Shown: positions 53,442 to 63,164 of the stretch, one piece after another | How the letters are laid out: every line of letters begins with the position of its first letter | How positions within the stretch are numbered: position 1 is the stretch's first letter | Assembly (NCBI RefSeq): GCF_016127315.1 | Contig: NZ_CP065997.1 | Span: 5,580,001 to 5,644,000, forward strand | Direction of reading: 5' to 3' | Source of the DNA: Achromobacter deleyi | GTDB lineage: Bacteria; Pseudomonadota; Gammaproteobacteria; Burkholderiales; Burkholderiaceae_B | Length of the DNA: 64,000 nt | The notes under the pieces: model-generated | Database searches by the model: none | The model's input: the letters and a program-made list of their open reading frames with translations, nothing else | Told to the model about the DNA's origin: nothing | Made by a program: the position numbers and the translations under genes

Positions 53442-53798
53442 TCAGGCCGCGGCGGTCCAGACCGCCAGCTCGTAGCCGTCCAGGTCAGTGAAATGGAAGC
53501 GGCTGCCGCCGGGGAAATCGAAGGCCTCGCGACTGATGCGGCCGCCCGCCGCGCTCACGCGGCGCTGGGCGTCGGCCAGGTCGTCGGCGTACAGGATCAC
53601 CAGCGGCCCGCCCGGGCGCACCGGCTCGCCGGTGGTGAAGCCGCCCTTGAGGCGGCCATCGGTGAATTCGGTGTAGGTCGGCCCGTAGTCGGTGAACGAC
53701 CAGCCGAATGCGTCGCCATAGAAGCGCTTGCTGCGCGCGATGTCGGCGACGTTGAACTCGATGTTGTCGATCTGGTGGTTGTTGCCGGTGGCGCCCAT
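53442..53798 (-). CDS. VOC-superfamily (glyoxalase/bleomycin-resistance-like) protein
   Basis: Small cytoplasmic protein (118 aa) made of two beta-alpha-beta-beta-beta modules. IDNIEFNVADIARSKRFYGDAFGWSFTDYG is the first module and PLVILYADDLADAQRRVSAAGGRI the second, ending in FTDLDGYELAVW. Family metal ligands would be His9 and the late Glu of GYELAVW. No specific substrate can be assigned. It stands alone, convergent with the purine permease. Confidence 0.9.
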   Translation of the reverse strand: MGATGNNHQIDNIEFNVADIARSKRFYGDAFGWSFTDYGPTYTEFTDGRLKGGFTTGEPVRPGGPLVILYADDLADAQRRVSAAGGRISREAFDFPGGSRFHFTDLDGYELAVWTAAA

Positions 53799-54155
53799 GC
53801 GTGTCTCCCGCGGATATCGAAGAAAACCGCATCATCCCCGATTCGCATGGCCGCGTCTTGAACGAAACGGCCAAACACCGCTCGCCGCGCGCCAGGCGCA
53901 CAGGAAATAAGGGTGCAGCGGCGCCACCGGCGCGGCCGGAATGATCACTATACCGGTACGGCTGCCAGGGGTTCGCGGGCCGTCCGGCCAATCGCCGTCA
54001 TTGAGGTCCGCTATCAACCCGCCGGCCCTCATGGTTGCTGTCGGAGACGGTTGAATTCGCCGATACACTCCCCATGTATATAAGACTATGGAGCCGACCT
54101 TGTCTCGTCACACCCCGCATTCGTCCTGTCCCCGCCGTCCCGTCGAGCGCCGCGC
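53799..54155. other. Gene-free region between the VOC gene and the luciferase-like gene
   Basis: About 357 bases without a supported gene. A TATATAAGA patch near 54077-54085, with the short dyad ATACA...TGTAT just before it (54063-54079), is a plausible promoter and operator for the downstream monooxygenase gene. Nothing else was recognised. Confidence 0.45.
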
Positions 54156-55178
54156 ATGAGCCCCCTCGCCCGCATCCCCTTCTCGGTGCTGGACCTGGCG
54201 CCGATCGTGCAAGGCCGCGACGCCGCCGATGCCTTCCGCAACAGCGTGGCGGTGGCGCAGCACGTCGAGCGCCTGGGCTACAAGCGCTTCTGGCTGGCCG
54301 AGCACCACAACATCAACGGCGTGGCCAGCAGCGCCACGGCGGTGCTGATCGGCCACATCGCCGGGCACACCTCGACGCTGCGCGTCGGCTCGGGCGGCGT
54401 GATGCTGCCCAACCATGCGCCGCTGATCATCGCCGAGCAGTTCGGCACGCTCGAAACCCTGTACCCCGGCCGCATCGACCTGGGCCTGGGCCGCGCGCCC
54501 GGCAGCGACGGCGCCACCCAGCATGCGCTGCGCCGCGGTCCGCGCAGCGGCCTCGAATTCCCGGCGCTGGTCGAGGAACTGCGCGGCTTTCTCGCGCCCT
54601 CGCGTCCCGGCCAGCCGGTGCGCGCGATTCCCGGCGAAGGCCTGGACATCCCCATCTGGCTGCTGGGCTCGAGCGACTTCAGCGCGCGGCTGGCGGCCGA
54701 ACTGGGCCTGCCGTTCTCGTTCGCCGGCCACTTCTCGCCCGAGGGCATGGCGGCAATGCGCCTGTATCGCCACCTGTTCAAGCCGTCGGAGACGCTGGCC
54801 CGCCCCTACGCCATGATCGGCGTGCCGGTGATCGCGGCCGCGACCGACGAGCAAGCCCAGCGCCAGGCCACCACGCAGCAGCTCAAGTTCCTGTCGCTGG
54901 TGCGCGGCAACCGCCTGCAATTGCAGCCGCCGGTCGACAGCATGGACGGGCTCTGGAACGAGTGGGAACGCGAGGCCGTCAACCAGCGCCTGGGCGCGGC
55001 CATCGTGGGCGGCCCCGAGACCGTCAAGCGCCGCCTGGAGGCCCTGGTGGCCGAGACGGAAGCCGACGAAGTCATGATCGTGTCCGATTTCTTCGATATC
55101 GCCGATCGCCTGCGCTCCTTCGAGATCGTCGCCGCGCTCAAGCAGGGCGACGGCGTGCCCACAACAACCGCGGCGTGA
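54156..55178 (+). CDS. LLM-class flavin-dependent oxidoreductase (MsnO8 / YhbW-like)
   Basis: Bacterial-luciferase-like monooxygenase (340 aa) using reduced FMN. The N-terminus [14 protein letters not shown] is typical of the MsnO8 subgroup. [69 protein letters not shown] and the C-terminal [14 protein letters not shown] and [11 protein letters not shown] follow. The substrate is unknown. It is not clearly linked to a neighbour; thioredoxin follows after 200 bases. Confidence 0.92.
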   Translation: MSPLARIPFSVLDLAPIVQGRDAADAFRNSVAVAQHVERLGYKRFWLAEHHNINGVASSATAVLIGHIAGHTSTLRVGSGGVMLPNHAPLIIAEQFGTLETLYPGRIDLGLGRAPGSDGATQHALRRGPRSGLEFPALVEELRGFLAPSRPGQPVRAIPGEGLDIPIWLLGSSDFSARLAAELGLPFSFAGHFSPEGMAAMRLYRHLFKPSETLARPYAMIGVPVIAAATDEQAQRQATTQQLKFLSLVRGNRLQLQPPVDSMDGLWNEWEREAVNQRLGAAIVGGPETVKRRLEALVAETEADEVMIVSDFFDIADRLRSFEIVAALKQGDGVPTTTAA

Positions 55179-55378
55179 GGCCGGCGGCCCCGCCGCCAAC
55201 CCCGCAAGCCCCGCAGACTGCGCTCGCCACAGCGCCAACCATTGCGACGTGGCCGGTCCCCGCTCTACTATGGACTGGCAGGACCGGCCCTACCGCGTCG
55301 CCTCACCCGGCGCGGGGCATGTCTCCCCCGCGCCGCTGATTCCGACTTTTTGCGCCGCGCCAGCGGCAAGGATCCAAA

Positions 55379-55753
55379 ATGAGTATTGTTGAACTGACCA
55401 AAGACACTTTCCAGGAAGCCATCACGCCGGACGGCACCTTGATCGTGGACTTCTGGGCGCCCTGGTGTGGCCCGTGCCGTGGTTTCGCCCCGGTCTTCGA
55501 GCAGGCCGCCACCGAGCACCCGGACGTCACGTTCGCCAAGGTCAACACCGACGTCGAGCAGGAACTGGCCGGCGCGCTGGGCATCCGCTCGATTCCCACG
55601 CTGATGGTGTTCCGCGAAAAGGTCCTGCTGTTCTCGCAACCGGGCGCCTTGTCGGGCGGCCAGCTCAATGAGCTGCTCGCCAAGATCAAGGAAGTGGACA
55701 TGGAAAAGGTCCACCAGGAAATCGCCGCGGCCCAGGACAGCCAGGACGCGTGA
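55379..55753 (+). CDS. Thioredoxin
   Basis: Disulfide reductase (124 aa) with the active site Trp29-Cys30-Gly-Pro-Cys33 in DFWAPWCGPCRGFAPVFEQ. The cis-Pro loop is SIPTLMVF. It is about 15 residues longer than E. coli TrxA because of a charged helical tail (DMEKVHQEIAAAQDSQDA). No signal peptide, so it is cytoplasmic. It stands alone in front of a symmetric hairpin. Confidence 0.93.
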   Translation: MSIVELTKDTFQEAITPDGTLIVDFWAPWCGPCRGFAPVFEQAATEHPDVTFAKVNTDVEQELAGALGIRSIPTLMVFREKVLLFSQPGALSGGQLNELLAKIKEVDMEKVHQEIAAAQDSQDA

Positions 55754-55756
55754 TGC

Positions 55757-55780
55757 ACAAGGGCCCCGCCGGGCCCTTGT
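55757..55780. terminator. Symmetric hairpin between convergent thioredoxin and YigZ-family genes
   Basis: Perfect ten-base stem ACAAGGGCCC / GGGCCCTTGT with a CGCC loop. It lacks a T-run, so efficiency is uncertain. Confidence 0.6.
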
Positions 55781-55786
55781 CGCATG

Positions 55787-56374
55787 TCACGCCAATTGTT
55801 CCCAGGCCGAGCGGCCGCGCGTGATGTTGGCCGCCGTCATCTCCAGGTCGGCCACCGCGCCGCGCGGCACCGTGAAGCGCAAGGCCACGCCGTCGGCGCC
55901 GAAATCCTCCTGCACGATCACCGCGCCGGCCTGCGCCAGCCGCGACTTCAATAGCGGCAGTTCGGCGAAGCCGCAGGCGCACGCCACCGTGGCCAGGTCC
56001 ACGATCTCGGTGCGCGGGCCGTTGCGCAGGCAGTTGGCGGCGCAGCCGCCATAGGCCCGCACCAGCCCGCCGGCGCCCAGCTTGACGCCCCCGAACCAGC
56101 GCACCACCAGCACCGCTACGCGGTCCATGCCCTGCCCTTCGATCGCCTGCAGGATCGGGCGTCCGGCGGTGCCGCCAGGCTCGCCATCGTCATTGAAACG
56201 ATATTCCTGGCCAATGCGGTAGGCCCAGCAGTTGTGGGTGGCCTCGGGGTCGCTGTGCGCCGCGAAGAACGCCATGGCCTCGTCAATGCTGGCGACGGGC
56301 GCGGCATACGCGGCGAAACGGCTTTTCTTGATGTCTTCCTCGTGCGAGCAGACGGCGGTCAAGGTGGTGGTCAT
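55787..56374 (-). CDS. IMPACT / YigZ family protein
   Basis: Conserved protein (195 aa) of the UPF0029/YigZ family. The N-terminal domain has KKSRFAAYAAPV, HNCWAYRIG, FNDDGEPGGTAGRPIL and the strongly conserved VRWFGGVKLGAGGLVRAYG. The C-terminal domain (about 135-195) is the DUF1949 type. Eukaryotic IMPACT regulates translation; the bacterial role is not settled. The start at 56374 gives MTTTLTAVCSHEED, and the 87 codons upstream were rejected as a shadow. Confidence 0.92.
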   Translation of the reverse strand: MTTTLTAVCSHEEDIKKSRFAAYAAPVASIDEAMAFFAAHSDPEATHNCWAYRIGQEYRFNDDGEPGGTAGRPILQAIEGQGMDRVAVLVVRWFGGVKLGAGGLVRAYGGCAANCLRNGPRTEIVDLATVACACGFAELPLLKSRLAQAGAVIVQEDFGADGVALRFTVPRGAVADLEMTAANITRGRSAWEQLA

Positions 56375-56450
56375 AGCCCGGCATTGTAAGGGCCGGACCG
56401 CGCCTTGGCGGCCCGCGCGGCCAATGCGGACGGATCTTGCGCCGCGCCCG

Positions 56451-57269
56451 TCAGCCGTGGCAGTCGGCGACTTCCTGGTCCAGGTAGACGTCGAAGGCCA
56501 CGTCGCGCGCCCACTTGGCCGGCAGGGCCTTCCAGGCCCCGGCCCGCGCCCATTCGCGCATGCGCGCATCGAGCCAGGCCTGCGTGGCCGTGTCGGCCGC
56601 CGGCAGCAGCCACACCCGTTCCTGGCGGGCGCCATCGGCGCCCAGCGTGGCCGAGAACTTCTTCCATTCGGGAAAGCGCATCAACGGTTCCCACACCACG
56701 TCATCGACCAGGCCGATGTCGCAGCTGCCTTCGCGCACCGCCACCAGCGCGTCCGACGGCACGCGGTAGGTGCGCACCACCGCGCCCCAGCCGCGGGCCA
56801 GCGCCTGCGCGCCGACGGCGGCCTCGGCCATGCAGACGCTGTGGCCGCGGGCATCGCTGCCCTGGCGCATGCGGGTATCGCTGCGAATCACGGCCTTGGG
56901 ACGCGCGGCGTAGCCGGTGGCCACCGCCGCCACATCGCCCGCCAACGCCTGTGCCGGCGCCGCGCGGTCGGCCAGCACCAGGTCGACCTCGCCCGCGGCC
57001 AGCAGCCGCGCCGCGTCGGCGGCCGCCACCTGCCGCAGGCTGAACGGCAGGCCCAGGTCCTGGGCCAGCTTCTCGGCCATGGCAAGGTCCAGCCCTTCCG
57101 GGGTGCGGATCTTGGCGCCGGCCACCGGCGCGGGCGCCAAATATGGCACGCCCACCACCAGCTCGCCGCGCTGGCGCGCGGCCGCCAGGCCGTCGGCCGG
57201 CGCCGCGGCGCTTGCCGCGGACAGCAGCGCCGCCACGCAGGCCAGGAGACGAAGTCCGCGCCGCATCAT
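56451..57269 (-). CDS. Periplasmic binding protein, SBP_bac_3 / MxaJ-like
   Basis: Secreted family-3-type binding protein (272 aa). A signal peptide of about 22 residues ends ASAAAP. The mature start RQRGELVVGVPYLAPAPVAG and TPEGLDLAMAEKLAQDLGLPFSL fit the amino-acid-binding type, as does ADAARLLAAGEVDLVLADRA. It resembles proteins linked to quinoprotein dehydrogenases, with three Cys residues (HSVCMAE, GSCDIG, VADCHG). The gene has no permease of its own; it lies 5 bases after a NitT/TauT permease gene. Start chosen as the first of two adjacent ATG codons. Confidence 0.8.
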   Translation of the reverse strand: MMRRGLRLLACVAALLSAASAAAPADGLAAARQRGELVVGVPYLAPAPVAGAKIRTPEGLDLAMAEKLAQDLGLPFSLRQVAAADAARLLAAGEVDLVLADRAAPAQALAGDVAAVATGYAARPKAVIRSDTRMRQGSDARGHSVCMAEAAVGAQALARGWGAVVRTYRVPSDALVAVREGSCDIGLVDDVVWEPLMRFPEWKKFSATLGADGARQERVWLLPAADTATQAWLDARMREWARAGAWKALPAKWARDVAFDVYLDQEVADCHG

Positions 57270-57274
57270 GGGCC

Positions 57275-58048
57275 TCACACGTATTGGTAGCGCAGCAGCC
57301 GGTGCTTGAGGTTCTCGAGCACGAACTGGTCGATCAGCGCGGCCAGCACCGCGATGACCAGGATGTTGGTCATCACGCCGGTCATGTCGGCGATCTCGCC
57401 CGAATAGGCCAGCGAACGGCCCAGGCCCTTGCCGAAGCCGATCAGCATCTCGGCCGAGATCAGCGCGCGCCAGGCGTTGCCGAACGCCAGCTGGGCGCCG
57501 GTGATCAGCTCGGGCATGACGGCCGGCAGGTACACGCGCTTGACCAGGCCCCAGGGCGTGGCGCCCATCACGCGGGCCGCCGACACGTGCACGCGCTGCA
57601 CCGACTCGGTGGCGTTCATCACGCTCAGCGCGGCCGGGAAGAACGCCGACAGCGCCACCACCACGATGATCGGCGTGCTGCCGAAACCCATCACGATCAG
57701 GAACAGCGGCACCCAGGCGATCGACGGAATCGACTGCAGGATGACGATGGCGCTGCGCAGCACTTCGCGGAAGAAGAACAGCATGGCCGCGACCAGCCCG
57801 AAGCCGATGCCCGCCGCCAGCGCCAGGCCGTAGCCCGCGCCCAGGCGGCCCAGCGTGCCCAGCAGGCTCTGGTGGAAAGACTGCTTGCCCAGGTCCTCGA
57901 ACAGGCGCTCGAGCACGGCGGGCACGCCCGGCATCAGGAAGTCGGGCAAGGCGAACGCCGCCGCCTGCCACAGCGCCAGGATGAACAGGACACCCAGCAC
58001 GCCCGCCAGATGCTTGCGGGCGCCGGTCACACGGGTCGATGCGCTCAA
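57275..58048 (-). CDS. ABC transporter permease, NitT/TauT (SsuC-like) type
   Basis: Inner-membrane permease (257 aa) with about six helices. IVILQSIPSIAWVPLFLIVMGFG and the EAA loop ARVMGATPWGLVKRVYLPAVMPELITGAQLAFGNAWRALISAEM are typical of sulfonate, taurine, nitrate and pyrimidine-precursor systems. A TTG start at 58048 overlaps the stop of the binding-protein gene (TTGA); a GTG six codons later (58030) is the alternative. No ATG fits; a much longer frame upstream is a shadow of the binding-protein gene. Confidence 0.85.
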   Translation of the reverse strand: MSASTRVTGARKHLAGVLGVLFILALWQAAAFALPDFLMPGVPAVLERLFEDLGKQSFHQSLLGTLGRLGAGYGLALAAGIGFGLVAAMLFFFREVLRSAIVILQSIPSIAWVPLFLIVMGFGSTPIIVVVALSAFFPAALSVMNATESVQRVHVSAARVMGATPWGLVKRVYLPAVMPELITGAQLAFGNAWRALISAEMLIGFGKGLGRSLAYSGEIADMTGVMTNILVIAVLAALIDQFVLENLKHRLLRYQYV

Positions 58049-59043
58049 AGCTTGCGAGCCTCTTGCCAGGACAGGTCGACGATGCTGGAGACGTCGTACG
58101 GCTTGCCGTCGCGCGTCTTGAGCGAGCCCTGGGCCTGCAGGATGTCGGCGATTTCCTGCATGCGCTTGGTGTCCTTTTCGGTCAGCTTGGGCGTGAACAC
58201 CTGCGTTTTGATGGCTTCGGCGATGACGGTCTCGCGCGGCAGTTCGCCGCGGTTCAGGGTCTTGAGCGTGGGCTCGGCGATGAAGTACGAGGCGATCAGC
58301 TTGGAGGCCTGGGCGGGCTCCTTCTGCAGCAGCGCGATGGCCTGGTTCTGCGCGTCCAGCGCCTTCCAGACGTCGTCCTTGCGCTTGGCCAGCGTCTCGC
58401 CCGAGGTGATCACCACCATGCACGGGAACGGCCAGGCCTGGCCCACTTCGTAGATCTGCTTGACCGGCGCCACCAGCTGGGCGATGCGGTCATACGGTTC
58501 GAACAGGAAGGCCGCGTCGACGCGCTTGCCCACCAGTGACTGCACCGCCACCGCCGGGCTCACGCCCATCACGTTGACGTCGTCGGCGGCCAGGTTGCCC
58601 TGCTTGAGCACCACGCCCTTGAGCACCACGTCGGCGGTGCTGCCTTCGGCCTGCGAGGCCAGCGTCTTGCCCTTCAGGCCGGCGATGTCCTTGATGCCCG
58701 AATCATCGCGCACGATCAGCGAGTGGTAGCCCTGCTGCGCGCCGCCCACCACCTTCAGGTCCGCGCCCTTGGAGGCCCAGGCCACGGCGTTGGTGAAGCC
58801 CAGCACGCCGATATCCAGCTGGCCGCCGACGATGGCCTTGATCAGGTCGGTGCCCGACTTGAACTCGATCAGCTCGGAATCCAGGCCGGCCTTCTTGTAG
58901 AAGCCGCCTTCCTGCGCCACGATGGCCTGCGCGTCGTCCATCACGCGCAGGTAGCCGACGCGGAATTTCTCGGCGGCCATGGCGGGCGCCGCGGCCAGGA
59001 ACGCCGCGGCCAGCGGCAGGGACAGCCATTGCTTGAATTTCAT
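58045..59043 (-). CDS. ABC transporter periplasmic binding protein, NitT/TauT (SsuA/NMT1-like) type
   Basis: Periplasmic receptor (332 aa) with a signal peptide of about 23 residues ending AAPAMAAEK. The mature N-terminus FRVGYLRVMDDAQAIVAQEGGFYKKAGLDSELIEFKSGTDLIKAIVGGQLDIGVLGFTNAVAWASKGADL has the typical SsuA/TauA layout. EPYDRIAQLVAP lies in the second lobe. Ligand unknown (sulfonate, taurine, nitrate, thiamine precursor or similar). Coding order is ATPase, receptor, permease, second receptor. Confidence 0.9.
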   Translation of the reverse strand: MKFKQWLSLPLAAAFLAAAPAMAAEKFRVGYLRVMDDAQAIVAQEGGFYKKAGLDSELIEFKSGTDLIKAIVGGQLDIGVLGFTNAVAWASKGADLKVVGGAQQGYHSLIVRDDSGIKDIAGLKGKTLASQAEGSTADVVLKGVVLKQGNLAADDVNVMGVSPAVAVQSLVGKRVDAAFLFEPYDRIAQLVAPVKQIYEVGQAWPFPCMVVITSGETLAKRKDDVWKALDAQNQAIALLQKEPAQASKLIASYFIAEPTLKTLNRGELPRETVIAEAIKTQVFTPKLTEKDTKRMQEIADILQAQGSLKTRDGKPYDVSSIVDLSWQEARKL

Positions 59044-59113
59044 CGGGAAAACTCCAGGGAATCGAGGATGGCCGGCGCCGGCGGCGCCGTCCGTGAACCG
59101 GAAAATCGAAGAA

Positions 59114-59884
59114 TCAGGCCGCCAGCGCCAGGTCGGCGTGGGCCGCCGAACCGTCCACGGCGATGCCCAGCAGGCGCAGGATCTCGCGCTTCTCGGCGGC
59201 CAGGTCGGACAGGTCGTGGCTCTTGGCGCGGTGCGCCAGGTTGAATTCGCGCAGCACCCGCGCCGGGCGCGGGCTGAACACCACGATGCGGTCGGCCAGG
59301 AACAGCGCCTCGTCGACGTCGTGGGTCACCAGCAGCACGGTGGGCTTTTCCTGCGCGATCAGCTGGCGCAGCACGTCCTGCAGCGCCAGGCGCGTCAGCG
59401 CGTCGAGCGCGCCGAACGGCTCATCCATCAGCATGGTCTGCGGCTGCGCGATGAAGGCGCGGGCCAATGCCGCGCGCTGGCGCATGCCGCCGGACACCTG
59501 GTGCGGGTAATAGTGTTCGAAGCCGGCCAGGCTGACGCGCGCCAGCCACTGGCGCGCCGCCTCGCGGGCGCGTTTCTTCGGGGTCTTCTGGAATTCCAGC
59601 GCCAGCGCCACGTTGTCTTCCAGCGTCAGCCACGGATACAGCGCGTGTTCCTGGAACACCAGCGTGCGGCTGGGATGCGGGCCGGCCACGGCCTTGCCAT
59701 CGGCCAGCACCTGCCCTTGCGTCGGCTTTTCCAGGCCGGCGGCCAGGTGCAGCAGGGTCGACTTGCCGCAGCCCGACGGGCCGACCAGCGCGACCAGCTC
59801 GCCGGTCTTGAATTCGCTGGTGAAGCCGTCGACGACCGGCAGGTCGCCGAAGTGCTTGTGGACGTGGTCGAAGGTCAGGTTCAT
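59114..59884 (-). CDS. ABC transporter ATP-binding protein, NitT/TauT (SsuB/TauB-like) type
   Basis: ATPase (256 aa). Walker A GPSGCGKS is at residues 35-42, the signature VSGGMRQRAALARAF is near 140 and Walker B TMLMDEPFGALDALTR follows. LVFQEHALYPWLTLEDNV is the Q-loop region. The C-terminal tail (about 215-256) is Asp/Ala-rich. First gene of the minus-strand operon with receptor (70-base gap), permease and second receptor. AT-rich sequence upstream (59930-59985) should hold the promoter. Confidence 0.92.
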   Translation of the reverse strand: MNLTFDHVHKHFGDLPVVDGFTSEFKTGELVALVGPSGCGKSTLLHLAAGLEKPTQGQVLADGKAVAGPHPSRTLVFQEHALYPWLTLEDNVALALEFQKTPKKRAREAARQWLARVSLAGFEHYYPHQVSGGMRQRAALARAFIAQPQTMLMDEPFGALDALTRLALQDVLRQLIAQEKPTVLLVTHDVDEALFLADRIVVFSPRPARVLREFNLAHRAKSHDLSDLAAEKREILRLLGIAVDGSAAHADLALAA

Positions 59885-59996
59885 GGAACGAATCGTGGGC
59901 GCGCGTGGGGAACGGGCCTAATCTAACAATTCGTTATATGAATCCAAACGATCAATATCGAATGTTCTTAAGACTTTTGGTTATAAACAAAGCGCG

Positions 59997-61214
59997 TCAG
60001 GCCGCGGCCTGCGCGCGGCTGGCGTGCCGTTGCAGGCCCATCGCGATCAGGAAGCCGAGCAGCACCGCCACCGCCGCCGCCAGGAAAATCGCCGGATAGC
60101 CGAAGCCGCCCGAGATATAGCCCGCCACCGGGCCGGTCGCGCCCAGCGCCAGGTCCAGGAAGGCCGAATACGCCCCCAGCGCGGCGCCGCGGCTGCCGGC
60201 CGGCACGCGCGCCACGGCTTCCACGCCGATGGCCGGAAACACCAGGGCGAAGCCGCAGCCGGTCAGGGCCGCGCCCACCAGCGCCGCGGTGGGATTGGGC
60301 GCCAGCCACAGCAGCGCCAGGCCGGCCGCCTCCACCAGGAACGACACCTGCGCCACCTTGAAGCCGCCAAAGCGCGTGATGGTGCCGGCGAACAGCAGGC
60401 GCACGCCGATGAAGGCGCAGCCGAACGCGCTGAGCGCGTGCGCCGCGCCCTCCCACGAGAAGCTGGCGTAGTACAGCGCCACGAAGGCCGCCAGCGTGCC
60501 GAAGCCAACCGAGCCCAGCCCCAGCGCCATGCCGTGCGGAAACACCCGCAGCACCACGCTCTTGAAGGCCATGCGATGGCCGCCGACGATGGCCACCGCC
60601 GCCCGCGCCAGCGCCAGGCCCAGGCCGGCCAGGCCCAGCAGCAGCACCGCGCCGCCCAGCGCGCCCATGCTCCATTCGGTTTCCAGGTAGACGCCCAGCG
60701 GCGCGCCCAGCGCCAGGCCGCCGTAGGTGCAGATGCCGTTCCAGGAGATCACCCGCGCCGTGTGCAGCGGGCCGACCCGGGCGATGGCCCAGGTGGCCGA
60801 GCCGGTGCCGACCCAGCTTTCGCCGAAGCCCAGCGCCAGCCGGCTGACGATGATGGCGCCCAGGCTGAGCCAGGCGCTGCGCTCAAAGGCATAGGCCAGC
60901 AGCAGGAACACGCCGCTGGCGGCGCAGGCCGCCATGCCGATCACCACGGTCTGCTTCGGCCCGACGGTGTCGGCCATGCGGCCGGCGTGCGAGCGGCTCA
61001 GCAGCGTCGCCACGTACTGGACGCTGATGGCCAGCCCGGCCAGCACCGAGCCGTAGCCGAGCTGGCCGTGCACGTAGCCCGGCAGCACCGCCAGCGGCAG
61101 GCCGATGGCCAGATAACAGATGAAGGTGAAAAACGCGATCGCGACGATGCGCGAGGTCAACGCGAACGTCCCGATGGGCTGGCCATCGGGCGTGGTATGA
61201 GGTGTGGGAGGCAT
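59997..61214 (-). CDS. MFS transporter (YfcJ/YhhS-type)
   Basis: Inner-membrane secondary transporter (405 aa) with 12 helices. The motif RSHAGRMADTVGPKQTVVIGM after helix two is the MFS A-motif of this UPF0226-like group. ALGFGESWVGTGSATWAIARVGPLHTARVISWNGICTYGGLALGAPLGVYL is also characteristic. Members are efflux pumps of broad or unknown range. It lies upstream of the NitT/TauT operon on the same strand with about 110 bases between. Confidence 0.9.
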   Translation of the reverse strand: MPPTPHTTPDGQPIGTFALTSRIVAIAFFTFICYLAIGLPLAVLPGYVHGQLGYGSVLAGLAISVQYVATLLSRSHAGRMADTVGPKQTVVIGMAACAASGVFLLLAYAFERSAWLSLGAIIVSRLALGFGESWVGTGSATWAIARVGPLHTARVISWNGICTYGGLALGAPLGVYLETEWSMGALGGAVLLLGLAGLGLALARAAVAIVGGHRMAFKSVVLRVFPHGMALGLGSVGFGTLAAFVALYYASFSWEGAAHALSAFGCAFIGVRLLFAGTITRFGGFKVAQVSFLVEAAGLALLWLAPNPTAALVGAALTGCGFALVFPAIGVEAVARVPAGSRGAALGAYSAFLDLALGATGPVAGYISGGFGYPAIFLAAAVAVLLGFLIAMGLQRHASRAQAAA

Positions 61215-61334
61215 GGCTGACAGGGTGGAACCTGGCGCAACGGGCCAGGGTTTACCCGGATGATAGCCCAGCAGGATTGCGGCTGGCTGAACGTCCAGCC
61301 AACCGCCAGGGCGCGAGGCCGAGGCCCCGGAGAA

Positions 61335-62939
61335 TCAGGCCTCGATGCCGCGCGAGGACAGGTAGTCTTCGTAGCCGCCGCGGTAGTCGACGATCTCGCC
61401 CGAGGGCAGGATCTCGATCACGCGGGTGGCCAGGCCGGAGACGAATTCGCGGTCGTGCGAGACGAACACCAGCGTGCCTTCGTACTTTTCCAGCGCGAAC
61501 TGCAGCGATTCGATCGATTCCATGTCCAGGTGGTTGGTCGGCTCGTCGAGCAGCATGACGTTGTGCCGGCCCAGCATCAGGCGACCGAAGGTCATGCGGT
61601 TCTTTTCGCCGCCGGACAGCACCTTGGGCGCCTTGGGCAGGTCGTCCGCCGAGAACAGCAGGCGGCCCAGCACCGAACGGATCGACTGGTCGTCGTCACC
61701 CGGCTGGCGATGGTCGCCCATCCAGTCGAGCAGGTTGATGTCGGTCTGCAGGAACTGATCCGACACGTCCTGGGCCATGTAGCCCAGGTCGGCGTTTTCC
61801 GACCACTTGACGCTGCCGGCGTCCGGCGCCAGGTCGGTGGCCAAGAGGCGCAGCAAGGTGGTCTTGCCGACGCCGTTGGCGCCGATGATGGCGATCTTCT
61901 CGCCGGCATCGACCATGGCCGAGAAATTGCGGATCACGGGCGCGTCGTAGGACTTGGACAGGTTCTCGACCGTGACCGCCAGGCGGTGCATGACCTTGTT
62001 CTGCTCGAAGCGGATGTACGGGTTCTGGCGCGACGAGGGCTTGACCACGACCTGCTCGGCCTTGATGCGGTCGATCTGCTTGAGGCGCGAGGTGGCCTGG
62101 CGCGACTTGGACTTGTTGGCGGCGAAACGGCGCACGAAGTCCTGCAGCTCGGTGACGCGTTCCTTGGCCTTGGCGTTGTTGGCCACCAGGCGCTCGCGAG
62201 CCTGGGTCGAGGCCAGCATGTAGTCGTCGTAGTTGCCCGGGTAGATGCGGATCTCGCCATAGTCCAGGTCGGCCATGTGGGTGCAGACCTGGTTCAGGAA
62301 GTGACGATCGTGGCTGATGATGATCATCGTGCTCTGGTAGCTGTTGAGCACGCTTTCCAGCCAGCGGATGGTGTTGATGTCCAGGTTGTTGGTCGGTTCG
62401 TCCAGCAGCAGCACGTCCGGGTTCGAGAACAGCGCCTGCGCCAGCAGCACGCGCAGCTTCCAGCCCGGCGCCACTTCGCGCATCGGCAGGTTGTGCTGGT
62501 CGACGGCGATTTCCAGGCCCAGCAGCAGCTCGCCGGCGCGGGCTTCGGCGGTGTAGCCGTCATATTCGGCGAACTTGGCCTCGAGGTCGGCCGCGCGCAT
62601 GTAGTCGTCTTCGGTCGCTTCCGGGTTGGCGTAGATCGCGTCGCGCTCGGACATCGCGCCCCACATCTCGGTGTGGCCCATCATCACCACGTCCAGCACG
62701 CGCAGGTCCTCGAAGGCGAACTGGTCCTGGCGCAGCTTGCCCAGGCGCACGCCCGGCTCCAGCGAGACGTTGCCGGCCGACGACTCCAGGTCGCCGCCGA
62801 TGATCTTCATGAACGTCGACTTGCCGGACCCGTTGGCCCCGATCAGCCCGTAGCGGTTGCCTTCCCCGAACTTGACGCTGACGTTCTCGAAAAGGGGCTT
62901 GGGACCGAACTGGATGGTGAGATTGGCGGTGGATATCAC
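61335..62939 (-). CDS. ABC-F family ATPase (YbiT-like)
   Basis: Soluble ribosome-associated ATPase (534 aa) with two ABC domains. Walker A motifs are GANGSGKS (about 34-41) and GANGVGKT (about 352-359). The Walker B regions are [14 protein letters not shown] and [13 protein letters not shown], and the linker is charged (about 250-300, [22 protein letters not shown]). It has no membrane helices, as in EttA, Uup and YbiT. A GTG start gives [12 protein letters not shown]. Uses ATP to act on the ribosomal E site. Divergent from the CHASE2 gene. Confidence 0.92.
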   Translation of the reverse strand: MISTANLTIQFGPKPLFENVSVKFGEGNRYGLIGANGSGKSTFMKIIGGDLESSAGNVSLEPGVRLGKLRQDQFAFEDLRVLDVVMMGHTEMWGAMSERDAIYANPEATEDDYMRAADLEAKFAEYDGYTAEARAGELLLGLEIAVDQHNLPMREVAPGWKLRVLLAQALFSNPDVLLLDEPTNNLDINTIRWLESVLNSYQSTMIIISHDRHFLNQVCTHMADLDYGEIRIYPGNYDDYMLASTQARERLVANNAKAKERVTELQDFVRRFAANKSKSRQATSRLKQIDRIKAEQVVVKPSSRQNPYIRFEQNKVMHRLAVTVENLSKSYDAPVIRNFSAMVDAGEKIAIIGANGVGKTTLLRLLATDLAPDAGSVKWSENADLGYMAQDVSDQFLQTDINLLDWMGDHRQPGDDDQSIRSVLGRLLFSADDLPKAPKVLSGGEKNRMTFGRLMLGRHNVMLLDEPTNHLDMESIESLQFALEKYEGTLVFVSHDREFVSGLATRVIEILPSGEIVDYRGGYEDYLSSRGIEA

Positions 62940-63085
62940 GGTGATGTCTTGGGGGGAATCTTGGTTTGAGGTCGCGCAGCGGCCAAAGCGGATGCGGCGA
63001 AACCCGATAGTGTACCAAGCCCGTCTGTCCGGAGCTTGCCCGGCAAGCGCACGGGCGTGGCGCTCGGGCTCGCGCCAGGTGCCAT

Positions 63086-63117
63086 TTGTTGTCTTAAAGT
63101 AAAAATTTGTATTAAAT
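63086..63117 (+). promoter_or_regulatory. Probable sigma-70 promoter of the CHASE2 gene
   Basis: TTGTCT (63089-63094), 17 bases, TTAAAT (63112-63117); an overlapping alternative is TTGTTG, 18 bases, TATTAA. It is the AT-richest patch in the 225-base divergent region. Confidence 0.6.
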
Positions 63118-63164
63118 CGGGTACCATTGCGGCCTCGACACGCGCGCTTCCTGCCCGCCGGGCC

